Below are positions 10,534-19,888 of a DNA stretch of 64,000 nucleotides, one piece after another. The stretch comes from Apoderus coryli. Lineage: Eukaryota > Arthropoda > Insecta > Coleoptera > Attelabidae. The first letter of the stretch is position 1. Each line of letters starts with the position of its first letter. Made by a program: the position numbers and the translations under genes. The stretch lies in assembly GCA_911728435.2 (NCBI GenBank), contig OU452200.1:25993715-26057714 (forward strand). Reading direction: 5' to 3'. A model generated the notes under the pieces. It saw nothing but the letters and a program-made list of their open reading frames with translations, was not told where the DNA came from and did not search any database.

Positions 10534-13362
10534 TTACATTGCTAATCGTGACTTAATTTGAGTTTTGAAAGTTTCCAAAGGTAAGTCCAATAAATCAATT
10601 ATTCTATTGAGAAGTTGAGGTGCCATATATGAGAAGCAGCCTTCAAATTTCGATGTTACATGTTGTGGAATTGTAAAAGTATTATGCCTTATGTTTACAT
10701 TATGTACAGAAGATCTTCTATTAATTAATTCGTACAAGTAAGCGGGTGTCTGAGTATGATAAATCTTATGAAGCAACAACAAGAAAATGCAATCAAATCT
10801 TAAGTAAAATTTGGGCTCGTTAAGCCGATGTAAAAATGGAGTGATGTGAGATCTGTAAGGTACCGCACTTGCATATCTTATGCACGCATTCTGAACTCGC
10901 TGGATCCTATTTTTGTTATAGTCAGTTAAAAAATGATAGTAAACCTGAGAACAGTAGTCAACGTGTGGATATACAAGTGCCTTAACTAGTCTTAACTTTG
11001 TTGTTTCACTGAGGGAGTGCTTCAATGAATATATTGATCTGAGTCTATACATTGCCCTTTTGTAAACTGTGAGGCAGTGTTCGTTAAAGCTTAGTCTTGA
11101 ATCAAACATTACACCGAGGTTTTTCGCTTTCTGCGCCCACTCTATAACAGTGTCATTGATTATAATAGTATAATTTTGAGTAATTAGGTCCTCATGACGA
11201 TCACTCCCCACACACATAGCAACCGTTTTAGAAGGGTTTATTCGAAGACCATTACTCTCACACCAGACGGAAAAATTAAATAAGTCTTCGTTACATTTAG
11301 CAATCGCATCGGGTGCATTCATGACATGGAAAGGTATATAGAACTGAACGTCATCCGCATACATGTGCATATTTAAATGTTTTAAATTTGAGGCAACGTC
11401 AAAACAGTACACGGAAAACAAGAGCGGGCCCAAGATGCTGCCCTGAGGAACGCCGCGCTTCATCACTCCCACGTCAGACCACCGTGTTGAACTAAGTTTC
11501 ACCCTTTGATGGCGAATAAATAAATACTTCTTCAGCCAGTTCAACGAAACCGGATCAAAGCCCAAATATTTCAGTTTGGAGAGAAGCAGATGGAAATTTA
11601 CCAGGTCGAACGCTTTACTCTGGTCAAGAAGAATAAATGCTACACATTCAGATATGTCAAGCGCTCGAGCCAGGTCATCAGTAACTTTCAAGAGGGTCGT
11701 CGCAGTATTGTGCCTCTTGCGGAACCCGGATTGAAATGGCGGTAGAATGCTGTTTAAGTTTAAATATTCTTGTATCTGTGCGCTAACAATACGTTCAAAT
11801 ATCTTCGACATCGTTGGCAATATGCTTATAGGCCTAAGATCATTGTATGAAGTGGGTGACTGAATTTTTGGAATTGGGATTACATTAGCGGATTTCCAAA
11901 TTTGTAGAAACACGCCGGAATTAATAGAATCGTTAAAAATTGCTTTCAACACCTCACAACAGTGGCCAATTATTATTTTAAGCATTTTGACGTTAATATT
12001 ATCCACACCGTATGCTTCAGACTTAATGCATCGAATATTATTCATAACATCGTCTGATGTTATATCATGAAACTTAAAAGAGATATTATCATTATATAAG
12101 TTATTCTTGAAAAAATCTATAAAGTTATTCGGTACATCAGACGAGCCCGCAACATTTAGAAAATGGTTGTTTATATCATTAGCGTTTTGAAGAGATTCTG
12201 GTAGATGTGATGTCTGGTTACGTTTGGTATTGACACCCCATTGTGAGATATCGCGCCACAACTTTTTTGGATCAGTTCTATGGTTTAATGTATGTTGGAT
12301 ATATGCATTTTTCTCTGCTTTTATAGCATTTTTAATATAGTTTCGTAATTCAACATAATATTGCCTTGTGGCGGGAGTTTTCAGGTTTAGGTACCTTTTA
12401 TAAGCTTTATGTTTCAATTTAATCATCTCTCTGATTGTATATGTAATATACGGCTGTAAGGGGCGTTTAGTGATATATGTCTTAATTGGCGCAAACCTGT
12501 CAAATAAGTTCAGAATACGGTCATTTAGTTGCTGGGTTCTCACGTTTAGATCATCCAAGGCATTAAGATCATTCCATGCAATGAGGTTTGCAGCCTCGTG
12601 AAAACTATCGGCATCAAAATTCGAGAAATCGCGATATATTAGAACTTTAGGCGATGCTTTATCGACTTGCAGTAGTATGTTACAAAATATTAGCAAATGG
12701 TCCGTGTTGCAATACAGATCACAGACACCCGAAGAGGAGAAATTCAAACTACTACTAAGAAAAATAAGGTCAATTAATGATTCCGTGCTTTCGGTAACCC
12801 TTGTAGGTTCATCGATGATCTGACTAAGGTTGTAATTATTAAGAACTGAGTTCAATTTTGTGACTTCAGGCGATATGGCAGTTAAATAATTAATATTAAA
12901 ATCGCCCATAACAAGCAATGTATGAGTTTCCAAAAACACGTTCTCCAATGGATCATACAACTCATACACAGAATTTATGCTTAAGCTAGGTGGTCTATAT
13001 ATTATTCCTATGCCTAATTTATTGTGCTGAATACTTAGTATTAGCCAGAGTTGTTCAAGATGACCCTCAGCAGTATTAGAAAATACAGGTTTCACCTTTA
13101 TGTTTGATTTAACATAGACGGCAAGGCCGCCGCCCCTTGTAGGTCGGTCAGCTCTGTGTAAATTATAATTTTTGATAGATAAATATTTATCAGGATATTG
13201 ACTACTCAGCCACGTCTCGGATAGCGCTAAAATATCATAACTTTCAGACAACAAAAAATTTTTTATGACGGAAAAATTATTTACCAAAGATCGAATATTA
13301 ATATGTCCAACTTTGATATTTAGTTTTTTGATTTTACAATAGTAGGCACGCCACTCACATAC
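10534..13362 (-). CDS. LINE ORF2: endonuclease and reverse transcriptase
   Basis: An open frame of about 940 codons. N-terminal AP-type endonuclease: GHINIRSL, LALSETWL, IYRPP, VMGDFNINY, and TDHLLI. Reverse transcriptase: SANVIPIPKIQSP, NDLRPISILPTMSKIFERI, FQSGFRKRHNTATTLL, SKAFDLV, GVPQGSILGPLLF and the catalytic MYADDVQFY, followed by the thumb region with KNLGVMFDSRLSF. No RNase H. The frame has no ATG before the endonuclease: between the upstream stop at 13363-13365 and residue about 127 there is none. Position 13287 is a TTG. It overlaps ORF1 by 43 nt in the -1 frame, so translation probably depends on ORF1 (frameshift or reinitiation). Confidence 0.92.
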   Translation of the reverse strand, partial: VCEWRAYYCKIKKLNIKVGHINIRSLVNNFSVIKNFLLSESYDILALSETWLSSQYPDKYLSIKNYNLHRADRPTRGGGLAVYVKSNIKVKPVFSNTAEGHLEQLWLILSIQHNKLGIGIIYRPPSLSINSVYELYDPLENVFLETHTLLVMGDFNINYLTAISPEVTKLNSVLNNYNLSQIIDEPTRVTESTESLIDLIFLSSSLNFSSSGVCDLYCNTDHLLIFCNILLQVDKASPKVLIYRDFSNFDADSFHEAANLIAWNDLNALDDLNVRTQQLNDRILNLFDRFAPIKTYITKRPLQPYITYTIREMIKLKHKAYKRYLNLKTPATRQYYVELRNYIKNAIKAEKNAYIQHTLNHRTDPKKLWRDISQWGVNTKRNQTSHLPESLQNANDINNHFLNVAGSSDVPNNFIDFFKNNLYNDNISFKFHDITSDDVMNNIRCIKSEAYGVDNINVKMLKIIIGHCCEVLKAIFNDSINSGVFLQIWKSANVIPIPKIQSPTSYNDLRPISILPTMSKIFERIVSAQIQEYLNLNSILPPFQSGFRKRHNTATTLLKVTDDLARALDISECVAFILLDQSKAFDLVNFHLLLSKLKYLGFDPVSLNWLKKYLFIRHQRVKLSSTRWSDVGVMKRGVPQGSILGPLLFSVYCFDVASNLKHLNMHMYADDVQFYIPFHVMNAPDAIAKCNEDLFNFSVWCESNGLRINPSKTVAMCVGSDRHEDLITQNYTIIINDTVIEWAQKAKNLGVMFDSRLSFNEHCLTVYKRAMYRLRSIYSLKHSLSETTKLRLVKALVYPHVDYCSQVYYHFLTDYNKNRIQRVQNACIRYASAVPYRSHITPFLHRLNEPKFYLRFDCIFLLLLHKIYHTQTPAYLYELINRRSSVHNVNIRHNTFTIPQHVTSKFEGCFSYMAPQLLNRIIDLLDLPLETFKTQIKSRLAM

Positions 13363-14294
13363 TTAATGTAAATATTCAGCTCACCCTTTGCTCTTCGCTC
13401 TTCAAGCTCGCCACGTACCTTTATATAATAGTCTCGCTGTAACTTTGTCTGATCCGTCGAAATAAATACTCCCTTGTATTTTGCGGGAAGCTTCCTTTTG
13501 TTTTTCAGAACCTCGAAAACCTCAGCTTTAGCAGGCAAGATCACCCTGATTGGTGCTGGTTTCCCATTTTTACCAATACCGATCCTCCTAATATTCAAGT
13601 TGTCGGATGATATGGCAGGACATACTACACTCAGAATCTCATCAACAGAACTCACATCCCCAGCATGCTGATCAGTAGCATTAGGCATATTATATATTAT
13701 TATGTTTCTTTCACGTTTCATTCGCTCATTAATTTCGTTGATCACTGATTCCCTTTCAGAAGTATGCACATCAGCGTTTCTCAACTTAGGATTGTCGATG
13801 CTGTTCATCATCAAATTCAACCTATCTTCAAGACTATCTACCTTTTCCCTCATTTCAGCAATTTGTTCTCTTGTATTATCACGGCTGAGTCTCGCCTCAG
13901 TTATGAAGTTTTGTATATCGTTCTTCTGCTCCAAAAGTATTTTATAGAAAAGTGTCATAACTTGTACTACATCATTCATGTCGGCATTCTTCTTGGATAA
14001 TACGCTATTGATCTGCACGGCGATCGGATCATCGACGTCAATGACCCGGTCCTGCTGCACAGATGAACGAGGTGTGAAACCCAGACTCTGCCTTCCACTC
14101 GACCTTGCCTGGTGACAGCTCTTACATGCCCAGTCATGCTTCTTATTCTTCTTCACCTTGTTGTAAAGTTCGGCAAACTCAGCGTTAGTAAGGGTGGAAC
14201 AACCCTTATGATACCATGTACGGCATTCACTACACTCAACTGATCGTGCCGTAGGTTTAACAACCAAATCACAAATGCCACAAAGAGATTCCAT
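13320..14294 (-). CDS. LINE ORF1: PHD-type zinc finger, coiled coil, RRM-like RNA-binding protein
   Basis: 324 residues from ATG at 14294. Residues about 5-60 form a PHD-like C4HC3 finger (CGICDLVV, CSECRTWYHKGC, ACKSC). About 110-160 is a likely coiled coil (REQIAEMREKVDSLEDRLN). About 195-310 is the RRM-like and C-terminal part typical of LINE ORF1 proteins (RNIIIYNMPNA, RRIGIGKNGKPAPIRVIL, RDYYIKVRGELEERRAKGE). The family role is binding of element RNA. PHD fingers are known from ORF1 proteins of CR1-group elements. It stops with TAA at 13322-13320. Confidence 0.88.
   Translation of the reverse strand: MESLCGICDLVVKPTARSVECSECRTWYHKGCSTLTNAEFAELYNKVKKNKKHDWACKSCHQARSSGRQSLGFTPRSSVQQDRVIDVDDPIAVQINSVLSKKNADMNDVVQVMTLFYKILLEQKNDIQNFITEARLSRDNTREQIAEMREKVDSLEDRLNLMMNSIDNPKLRNADVHTSERESVINEINERMKRERNIIIYNMPNATDQHAGDVSSVDEILSVVCPAISSDNLNIRRIGIGKNGKPAPIRVILPAKAEVFEVLKNKRKLPAKYKGVFISTDQTKLQRDYYIKVRGELEERRAKGELNIYIKYVSGVPTIVKSKN
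13323..13329 (-). promoter_or_regulatory. Candidate -1 ribosomal frameshift site A-AAA-AAC
   Basis: The last two sense codons of ORF1 are AAA AAC, preceded by A and followed at once by TAA. This is the canonical X-XXY-YYZ heptamer in the right register, and a -1 shift leads straight into the ORF2 frame (CTA AAT ATC ...). Five bases downstream ATCAAAG can pair with CTTTGGT. The shift is inferred, not shown. Confidence 0.5.
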
Positions 14295-14689
14295 AATGAA
14301 ACAAGAATGTGCGTTTCAACTAAATCTACAAGACAAAATAAGAGCAGACACGGCACTGTCCACCTTGCTATATTGTATTTATTCTATTTGTTTATCACTA
14401 ACTGATAGTGTATAGGTATCCAATGTTGTTGTTTTTTTTTTTTGCTATTTTATTTATCTTTCCCAATCCGAATTTAAACTTTATTATGAACAATTCACAG
14501 TTAAAAAACAATATTTACACAATTCCATTTACAAATTGTTATACAAAATACTTCAATGCATATACTTTGAAAAAATCGCGATTTAACTCAACGTATATTC
14601 ACAAAAAATCCACGATTTATTGCGGAGAGAATTCTACACGATATATTCGCTTTGACGTTCAATCACCAATATGGCCATGTCTTTCTGAA

Positions 14690-14762
14690 ACACCCTATAT
14701 ATATAAATCTTGCTGTGTTAAGGAAGAATTGTTGAGCAATAAAGGCTATTATTATTTCAGAA
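14690..14762 (+). repeat. LINE 3' tail remnant
   Basis: The stretch TTGAGCAATAAAGGCTATTA with following ATT units is nearly the same as the tail of the LINE at 60690-61494. Only the tail is clear. Confidence 0.5.
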
Positions 14763-15689
14763 TTCCGTAGAAATAAAAAATAAATATATTATTTAGAATA
14801 GTTGTGAATTATAATTTCTCCAGTATTTATCTCCATATAAACAAATACAATAACTCGCGTGTGGGTAACGACACCTCTCTCTAGGCAGCAGCGCGACCTG
14901 TATATTAACGCATCATAATATTTATCATTTACATACCTAAGCGGTATCGTTAAAAAGTGTTGCTCAGTAAAATTAATTTATTGCTTTGTTCACATAGACA
15001 ACTAGTGTAATTGTTTCCGGCTAATTTTTATGTTGAAACAATCTAAATTCAATGTAACATTTTAAAACGACTACTACTTGGTGTTTGTTTAAATTATTTA
15101 TATTGTTTGTAGTGGAATTTAATTAATCACTGTAGGTACCTATCTATTTGGATTCGATTCCGCTATAGACACAACTGGGTGATTCATTAGATTATATTCT
15201 AATCGTAAAAGTTGCATTTGGATTGAAGGTAATATGCTATTGTGTGTGATTTTATTTTAACATTGAATATGCTGTAGTTATTCAGCGCAAAATCGTTATA
15301 AAATGGATAGTAGTCTAAGTAATATAGGTAATTATATTTTATAGATTTTATAAATCAAGAACTCACAACACTACACAAACCTATAGACATATTCTATAAT
15401 AATAGTTATTTGTTTTAGTAGGCAGAAAAGTAGCTTTTCTGACTTTCCATTTTTCACAAAAAAAAAACTCAATTGGTTTTATATAAATTATCAAAAAAAA
15501 ATGTATAAAACCCAGTATGAACTGTAATTGTTATTTACTCACAATTACTATGGAAATAATAGTGTCAATAATGGTATTAATATTTCAAACATTTAGTTGT
15601 CAATTTTGACCCAGTATAAATTGACTGTAATAATTATTATTGTGTTTTGATTTACATTATTACCGGTATGTTGCACAGCACCAAGAAAC
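14763..15689. other. No recognisable feature
   Basis: AT-rich sequence with short homopolymer runs. I see no gene or repeat boundary. Confidence 0.4.
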
Positions 15690-15850
15690 TTTTTACTGCC
15701 GGTGCGGCGTTGGCGACTAAAAATACTTGGGTCGAGTCGACTTTAGGGACAGTGGAATCTTATGATTTTTTTTTTATTATTAGAAAGACAGCATTTGAAA
15801 TAGTATATTTCAAAAAAAAAATTTGCGGTAATAGTATATTAAGTATAAAG

Positions 15851-15952
15851 GGCGGTAAAGCATTCGTTGCAGCCCGCCGCTGTATAGACGCACGAGTGAG
15901 CGAAGCGAGCGAGGGCAGCTATACAGCGAAGGGCTGCAGCGGCTTTACCGCC
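15851..15952. repeat. GC-rich hairpin of 102 bp
   Basis: Outer arms GGCGGTAAAGC and GCTTTACCGCC, inner arms GCAGCCC..CGCTGTATAG and CTATACAGCG..GGGCTGC. The loop is rich in GAGCGAAGCGAGCGAGG. Composition is far more GC-rich than its surroundings. Confidence 0.8.
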
Positions 15953-16501
15953 AGTGGTGCTTACAACTGTTTTTCGCCTGCCTCTTCATACTAAAATATT
16001 AAACCAAAATAACTTTATTTTAATAATTAATTATTACTGTTATGAACTGACAGTTTTTGACAGAAATTAATGGGAGTATTTTTTGACGTACATGATAATA
16101 GGCGTTATCCTTTAACAAACTCAGATCAGATAAACTTATTTGACAGGCTCATATGTCAGTGTTGAGTATTTTAAATGTAGAAAGAAACTGTCAAATTATT
16201 ATCTGAGCGTGTACGCTATAGAAATTTGATTTAAGAATCTGAGGTGTATTTCGGTACTACAATAATAATTAAAAAGTGATTACTAATTAATAATGCACAA
16301 ATTTAAATAATTAAATGAGATTAGCGGCATGGCAGACGACTATCTAAGTAAACTTTCTCAATTAATTGTCAACTGATCCTCTAGATGGAATGCACATTAA
16401 GTTAAGTGAGTGAAAACCACTAATGTTAACGTTATTATTGGAAATCTAACAGTAGCGCCATCTATGAAAAAACATTAAAATGAGGGGGCGCTAACTGGTC
16501 A

Positions 16502-16529
16502 TTTACCGCCCGCATATGCGGGCGGTAAA
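16502..16529. repeat. Perfect 28-bp palindrome
   Basis: TTTACCGCCCGCAT is followed directly by its exact reverse complement, with no loop. It repeats the GGCGGTAAA unit of the hairpin at 15851-15952. Confidence 0.95.
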
Positions 16530-16912
16530 ACTATGTTTAAGTGCAGGCAGGCGAAAAAACTATTATTAAAGCCAAAAATCAAAATTTAATTCACATAAGA
16601 TTTGACTTTTTCACCTATTACATGCCTGGTAATATTGTCACTTTTTCCATGAAGATTGAAGAAAAATATGATATTTTAACAATAGGTTATCTTCTATAGT
16701 CATTTATTTACCTAACTAATGCACCAATGTTTAATAAAACACATACAACACATTTGCAATCTAAAAAAATAAAATAGTATGTAAAATGTAAACAGAATTC
16801 TAAATTAGACCAACGAAGTGAAGTTTGGTGCGTAAAAAATATTTGAGATTAGTAATGTTGCAATGTTGCCAGATTGTAATAATAAGTTACCATTACATAT
16901 ATTTAAAAAAAC

Positions 16913-17386
16913 AGACGTTGAATACGACTAACAGTATACGCACTTTCCGAATCATAACATCCTCGACCAACGCCCGTTATTGAGCGCCTCAGATCAGTGC
17001 TTTTCCCTTACCGACTACTTTCCCCGTCTTGAGTTCATCCTATGCTAATACAACTGGATAATCATAAATAAATCACCACCGTTAAAACATAGACGTTGAA
17101 TACGACTACCAGTATACGCATTTTCCGAATCATAACATCCTCGATCAACGCCTGTCATTGAGCGCCTCAGATCAGTGCTTTTCCCTTACCGACGACTTTC
17201 CCCGTCTTGAGTTCATCCTATGCTAATACAACTGGATAATCATAAATAAATCACCACCATTAAAACATAGACGTTGAATACGACTACCAGTATACGCACT
17301 CTCCGTATCATAACATCCTCGAGTAACGCCCGTTATTGAGTGCCTCAGATCAGTGCTTTTCCCTTACCGACGACTTTCCCCGTCTT
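16913..17386. repeat. Tandem repeat, 178-bp unit, about 2.7 copies
   Basis: Units start with AGACGTTGAATACGACTA at 16913, 17091 and 17269, exactly 178 bp apart each time; the third is cut off after CCCCGTCTTG. The copies differ at only a few positions. No coding capacity or known family recognised; satellite-like. Confidence 0.95.
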
Positions 17387-17904
17387 GTGTGCGTACTCAA
17401 CTACTCCAAATACCTACCTACTTTATTCTAAAATTATAAATACAAAAGTTAAAAAACATTAGTTATAAAATCAAAACTATCCAACTATCTACTTTGTTCT
17501 AAAATTATAACTGGCAACGTCGCGGTATGAAAGACCAGTACTAATATCCAATATTTCGTACACAGCTAACTTCACTTCGATGGAAAAAGAAATTAACCTA
17601 TTACCATTGTCTTTAAAAGGATAGTCTGTCAGCGCTATGTACCGGCAGGTGCTGGACTCTGGTGGCCAAACTTTGAAGTACGATTTATGAATGAAAATCA
17701 AAATTCTCCTCTTTTACATATTTTGGTAGAGGGGAGCAGGCGCGGGTGAACGACCTCTTCAAACACTGAAAAGTTCCCCTCTGTTAGTTTATTTCACTCG
17801 AACTAAGGTTGCCAGACCAGAAAAGTTGATGTAGATGTTTCTCTACAACTAAGGTTGCCAGACCATACAATTTTGAGGAAGGACAAACAAAAATATTCGT
17901 ACAT

Positions 17905-18474
17905 AAAATTTGTTTGAAAAAGTATTCCGTACTTGGCCTACAAAGTCTGCTATAAAAAGTTGATGAGCATAATAACGGGGTTACTGTAAAAAATGTGTAG
18001 TGAAAAATAGTATTTATTTAAGTAGATGTAGATATAGGTACAGGGTGTTCATGAAATGACTACAATGCTTAACCACAAATTCCTCAACTACATTTTTCGC
18101 TTGGCTCATTTTAGCCAATCGTGGCAAATAGACATGTCATGTTGCTTCGATGTGCCTCTACAGGGCGCTAAAATTCTCAAATTAATATCGTTTTTTCTGA
18201 ATAATTGCTAAACGCCTTTATCGATTTTCATCCATTTAATTTTGGAATTAAGATTTACTACTATAATTGATGTGTTTTGACGAAAATGTGATCTTTTGTT
18301 AATGCCTAGAAATTTAAAAATGGCTTGTGATTCGTAAATAAAAGTTTGCATTTTTGTTATCCCTTGTACAAATGACTTTAATTATTTCTCTGACACTAAG
18401 CGTTATTATGCACATTAACTTTATATAGCAAATTTTGTAGACCAAGTACGGAATACTTTTTAAAAACAAATTTT
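17905..18474. mobile_element. MITE of about 570 bp with about 78-bp inverted termini
   Basis: The left end AAAATTTGTTTGAAAAAGTA continuing with TTCCGTACTTGG is mirrored at 18398-18474. Both arms end inward at GCATAATAAC. The middle, with a CAGGGTGTTCATGAAATG block at 18041, has no gene. Confidence 0.8.
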
Positions 18475-19026
18475 CGCTTTGAATCTGGTCTAAAATATCT
18501 GCGATATAAAATTAATGTAGTGCGCATTTATAAGGCAGTAAAAAGGGCAAAAAAACAAAAATATCTATATTTACATGGAGAGCTATTCTTTTCTCAAGAG
18601 GCTCAGTTTTTTAACATTTATTCATTGTTTTATTAAGTATTGGTTTTAACAAAACAAACAACTTTGTAATTACTAAAGAACATTGTTTATTACATAAACA
18701 GTAGAAATTAATAAGGATGTTAGAAAACATACAAAAATAGAGGTATAAATAACAAATAATGTGCATCAGCTAATATATTTTAATGGAGCGCATTACAAAA
18801 TCTTTCAGCGACTTTTCTTTTCCATTTCCTACCATTCATAATCTCCAACCATAGAGCACTATAATTGAAAACAAATTTCCACACCACTCATGAAGTATTG
18901 CTAATGGCGCGTTACCTTTTTTCAGTGGGTGGTTCGCCAGTAGCCCTATTTCCCACAACTTCAAGAAAATTCTATAACAGTAAAAAAAAATATAGTGACA
19001 AAAAGTTGTTTTCGGCGACATCTAGC
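18475..19026. other. No recognisable gene
   Basis: AT-rich sequence leading into the ribozyme hairpin at 19027. Short open frames here have no recognisable content. Confidence 0.4.
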
Positions 19027-19131
19027 GTTGGAAATTTGCGTCACACTGCCTGCCAATCACCACTGATGAGTTGTGGATCAACGAAACGGCCCGTCTGGTA
19101 AAAGCATGGTAGTGTGAAACAAATTTCCAAC
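19027..19131 (+). ncRNA. Hammerhead ribozyme with long stem I and GUC cleavage site
   Basis: Stem I outer arms GTTGGAAATTTG and CAAATTTCCAAC pair perfectly over 12 bp. Further in, CACACT/AGTGTG, CCTGC/GCATGG and ACCA/TGGT pair, with an internal loop CAATC/AAAA next to the core. The core is CTGATGA (19063-19069), stem II GTTG/CAAC with loop TGGAT, GAAA (19083-19086), stem III ACG/CGT with loop GCC, and the triplet GTC with predicted cleavage after 19095. All conserved core bases are present. The internal loop in stem I facing loop II is the arrangement known to stabilise natural hammerheads. It is on the same strand as the RNF19-type gene, 7.4 kb upstream of its start codon, so it may be in a 5' intron or in a separate repeat. 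Confidence 0.88.
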
Positions 19132-19888
19132 ATAACTAAAAGTCTTGTTACTTATGTAACAAGCAATTCGGAAAAATAATATAGCTGAAAAATAAATTCG
19201 CGCTTCTCTACTTTCCCTTCTTGAATTATTGCTTTCATCAATGACTGTTCAGAAGTTCGCATTTATTTCTAAAAATAAATCTACATGCTCTTATTACAAA
19301 AAATAATATCTGAATACAGGTGTCACGGAAATTATGGGAAATCTCTCAGATATATTTGATAGAACATAAAAAAATAAGATGACAATGTGTTTACAACATT
19401 TATATTTATTGAAATACCAGAGAGATATTCACTAAAAATGTACCTATAGTTGAAAATTTCTATTACTTAGGTAGGTAGGTAGGTATAGAAATTAGAAATC
19501 AAATTATAATGAAAATAGATACAAACTCCAGAAAATTCTATCGCTCATTGAAAACTCATTTGATTATCATTGTAAATTATTTTTTGTGCTATTAAGTAGG
19601 TATTTTATAAAAAAAATGGATTAGAACTTACCTTTCGGCTTTGTATCTCGTAAAGGGAAATTGCCTATAATCAACACAAAAAATTAGCACTATTGTTTTT
19701 ACTATTACAATAAGTAACACTGAATTTAAATTTCCACAAAAAAATATTTTTTAACTTTAAAATTTAAAATCACGCTAAATATTATTTCATAGAGAAAAAG
19801 GATAAATAATAATGATAATATATATATAGCTATCTCTGTTAGGTATAAAACTTCGTATATTTTTTTATGTACGAGTAGGACCTACCTT
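19132..19888. other. No recognisable feature
   Basis: AT-rich; a short TAGG microsatellite lies near 19470-19484. Confidence 0.4.

Larger units (their letters stand above)
10325..14400 (-). mobile_element. Nearly intact CR1-like LINE
   Basis: A two-ORF non-LTR retrotransposon on the - strand. It has a short 5' UTR, ORF1 (13320-14294), ORF2 (10534 to about 13362) and a short 3' UTR ending in a TTATTATTATTAT tail at 10328-10350, the type of microsatellite tail seen in several CR1/Jockey-like lineages. Both ORFs are free of internal stops, which sets this copy apart from all other LINEs in the window and suggests recent insertion. The 5' boundary near 14400 is approximate. Confidence 0.85.
15832..16560. 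mobile_element. Palindrome-rich insertion inside copy B
   Basis: The insertion is defined by comparison with copy A, which is continuous here (GCGGTAAAACCATTATTAAA). It contains inverted ends GTTTTTCGCCTGCCT (15969) and AGGCAGGCGAAAAAAC (16545), a 102-bp GC-rich hairpin at its left end and a 28-bp perfect palindrome near its right end, both containing GGCGGTAAA. No protein gene. Class unknown. Confidence 0.65.
15690..16800 (-). repeat. Repeat copy B, inverted relative to copy A at 23080-23945
   Basis: Segments 15700-15831 and 16561-16800 match the reverse complement of 23080-23415 (shared blocks include GTCGACTTTAGGGACAGTGG, AGAAAGACAGCATTTGAAAT, ATTATTAAAGCCAAAAATCA). Between the two blocks copy B has about 730 extra bases, which copy A lacks. 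No coding capacity. Confidence 0.8.

Noticed and set aside
14408..14770. 120-codon open frame on the + strand
   Set aside because: It ends in a LINE tail with ATT units, has no domain, and its composition follows the AT-rich DNA; chance frame.
15647..15994. 115-codon open frame on the + strand
   Set aside because: It runs through the GC-rich hairpin and repeat border; the open reading comes from the palindrome and not from a gene.
16502..16560. Possible Helitron end (hairpin near a terminus)
   Set aside because: No CTRR end after the hairpin and no TC start at the other side; inverted ends are present, which Helitrons lack.
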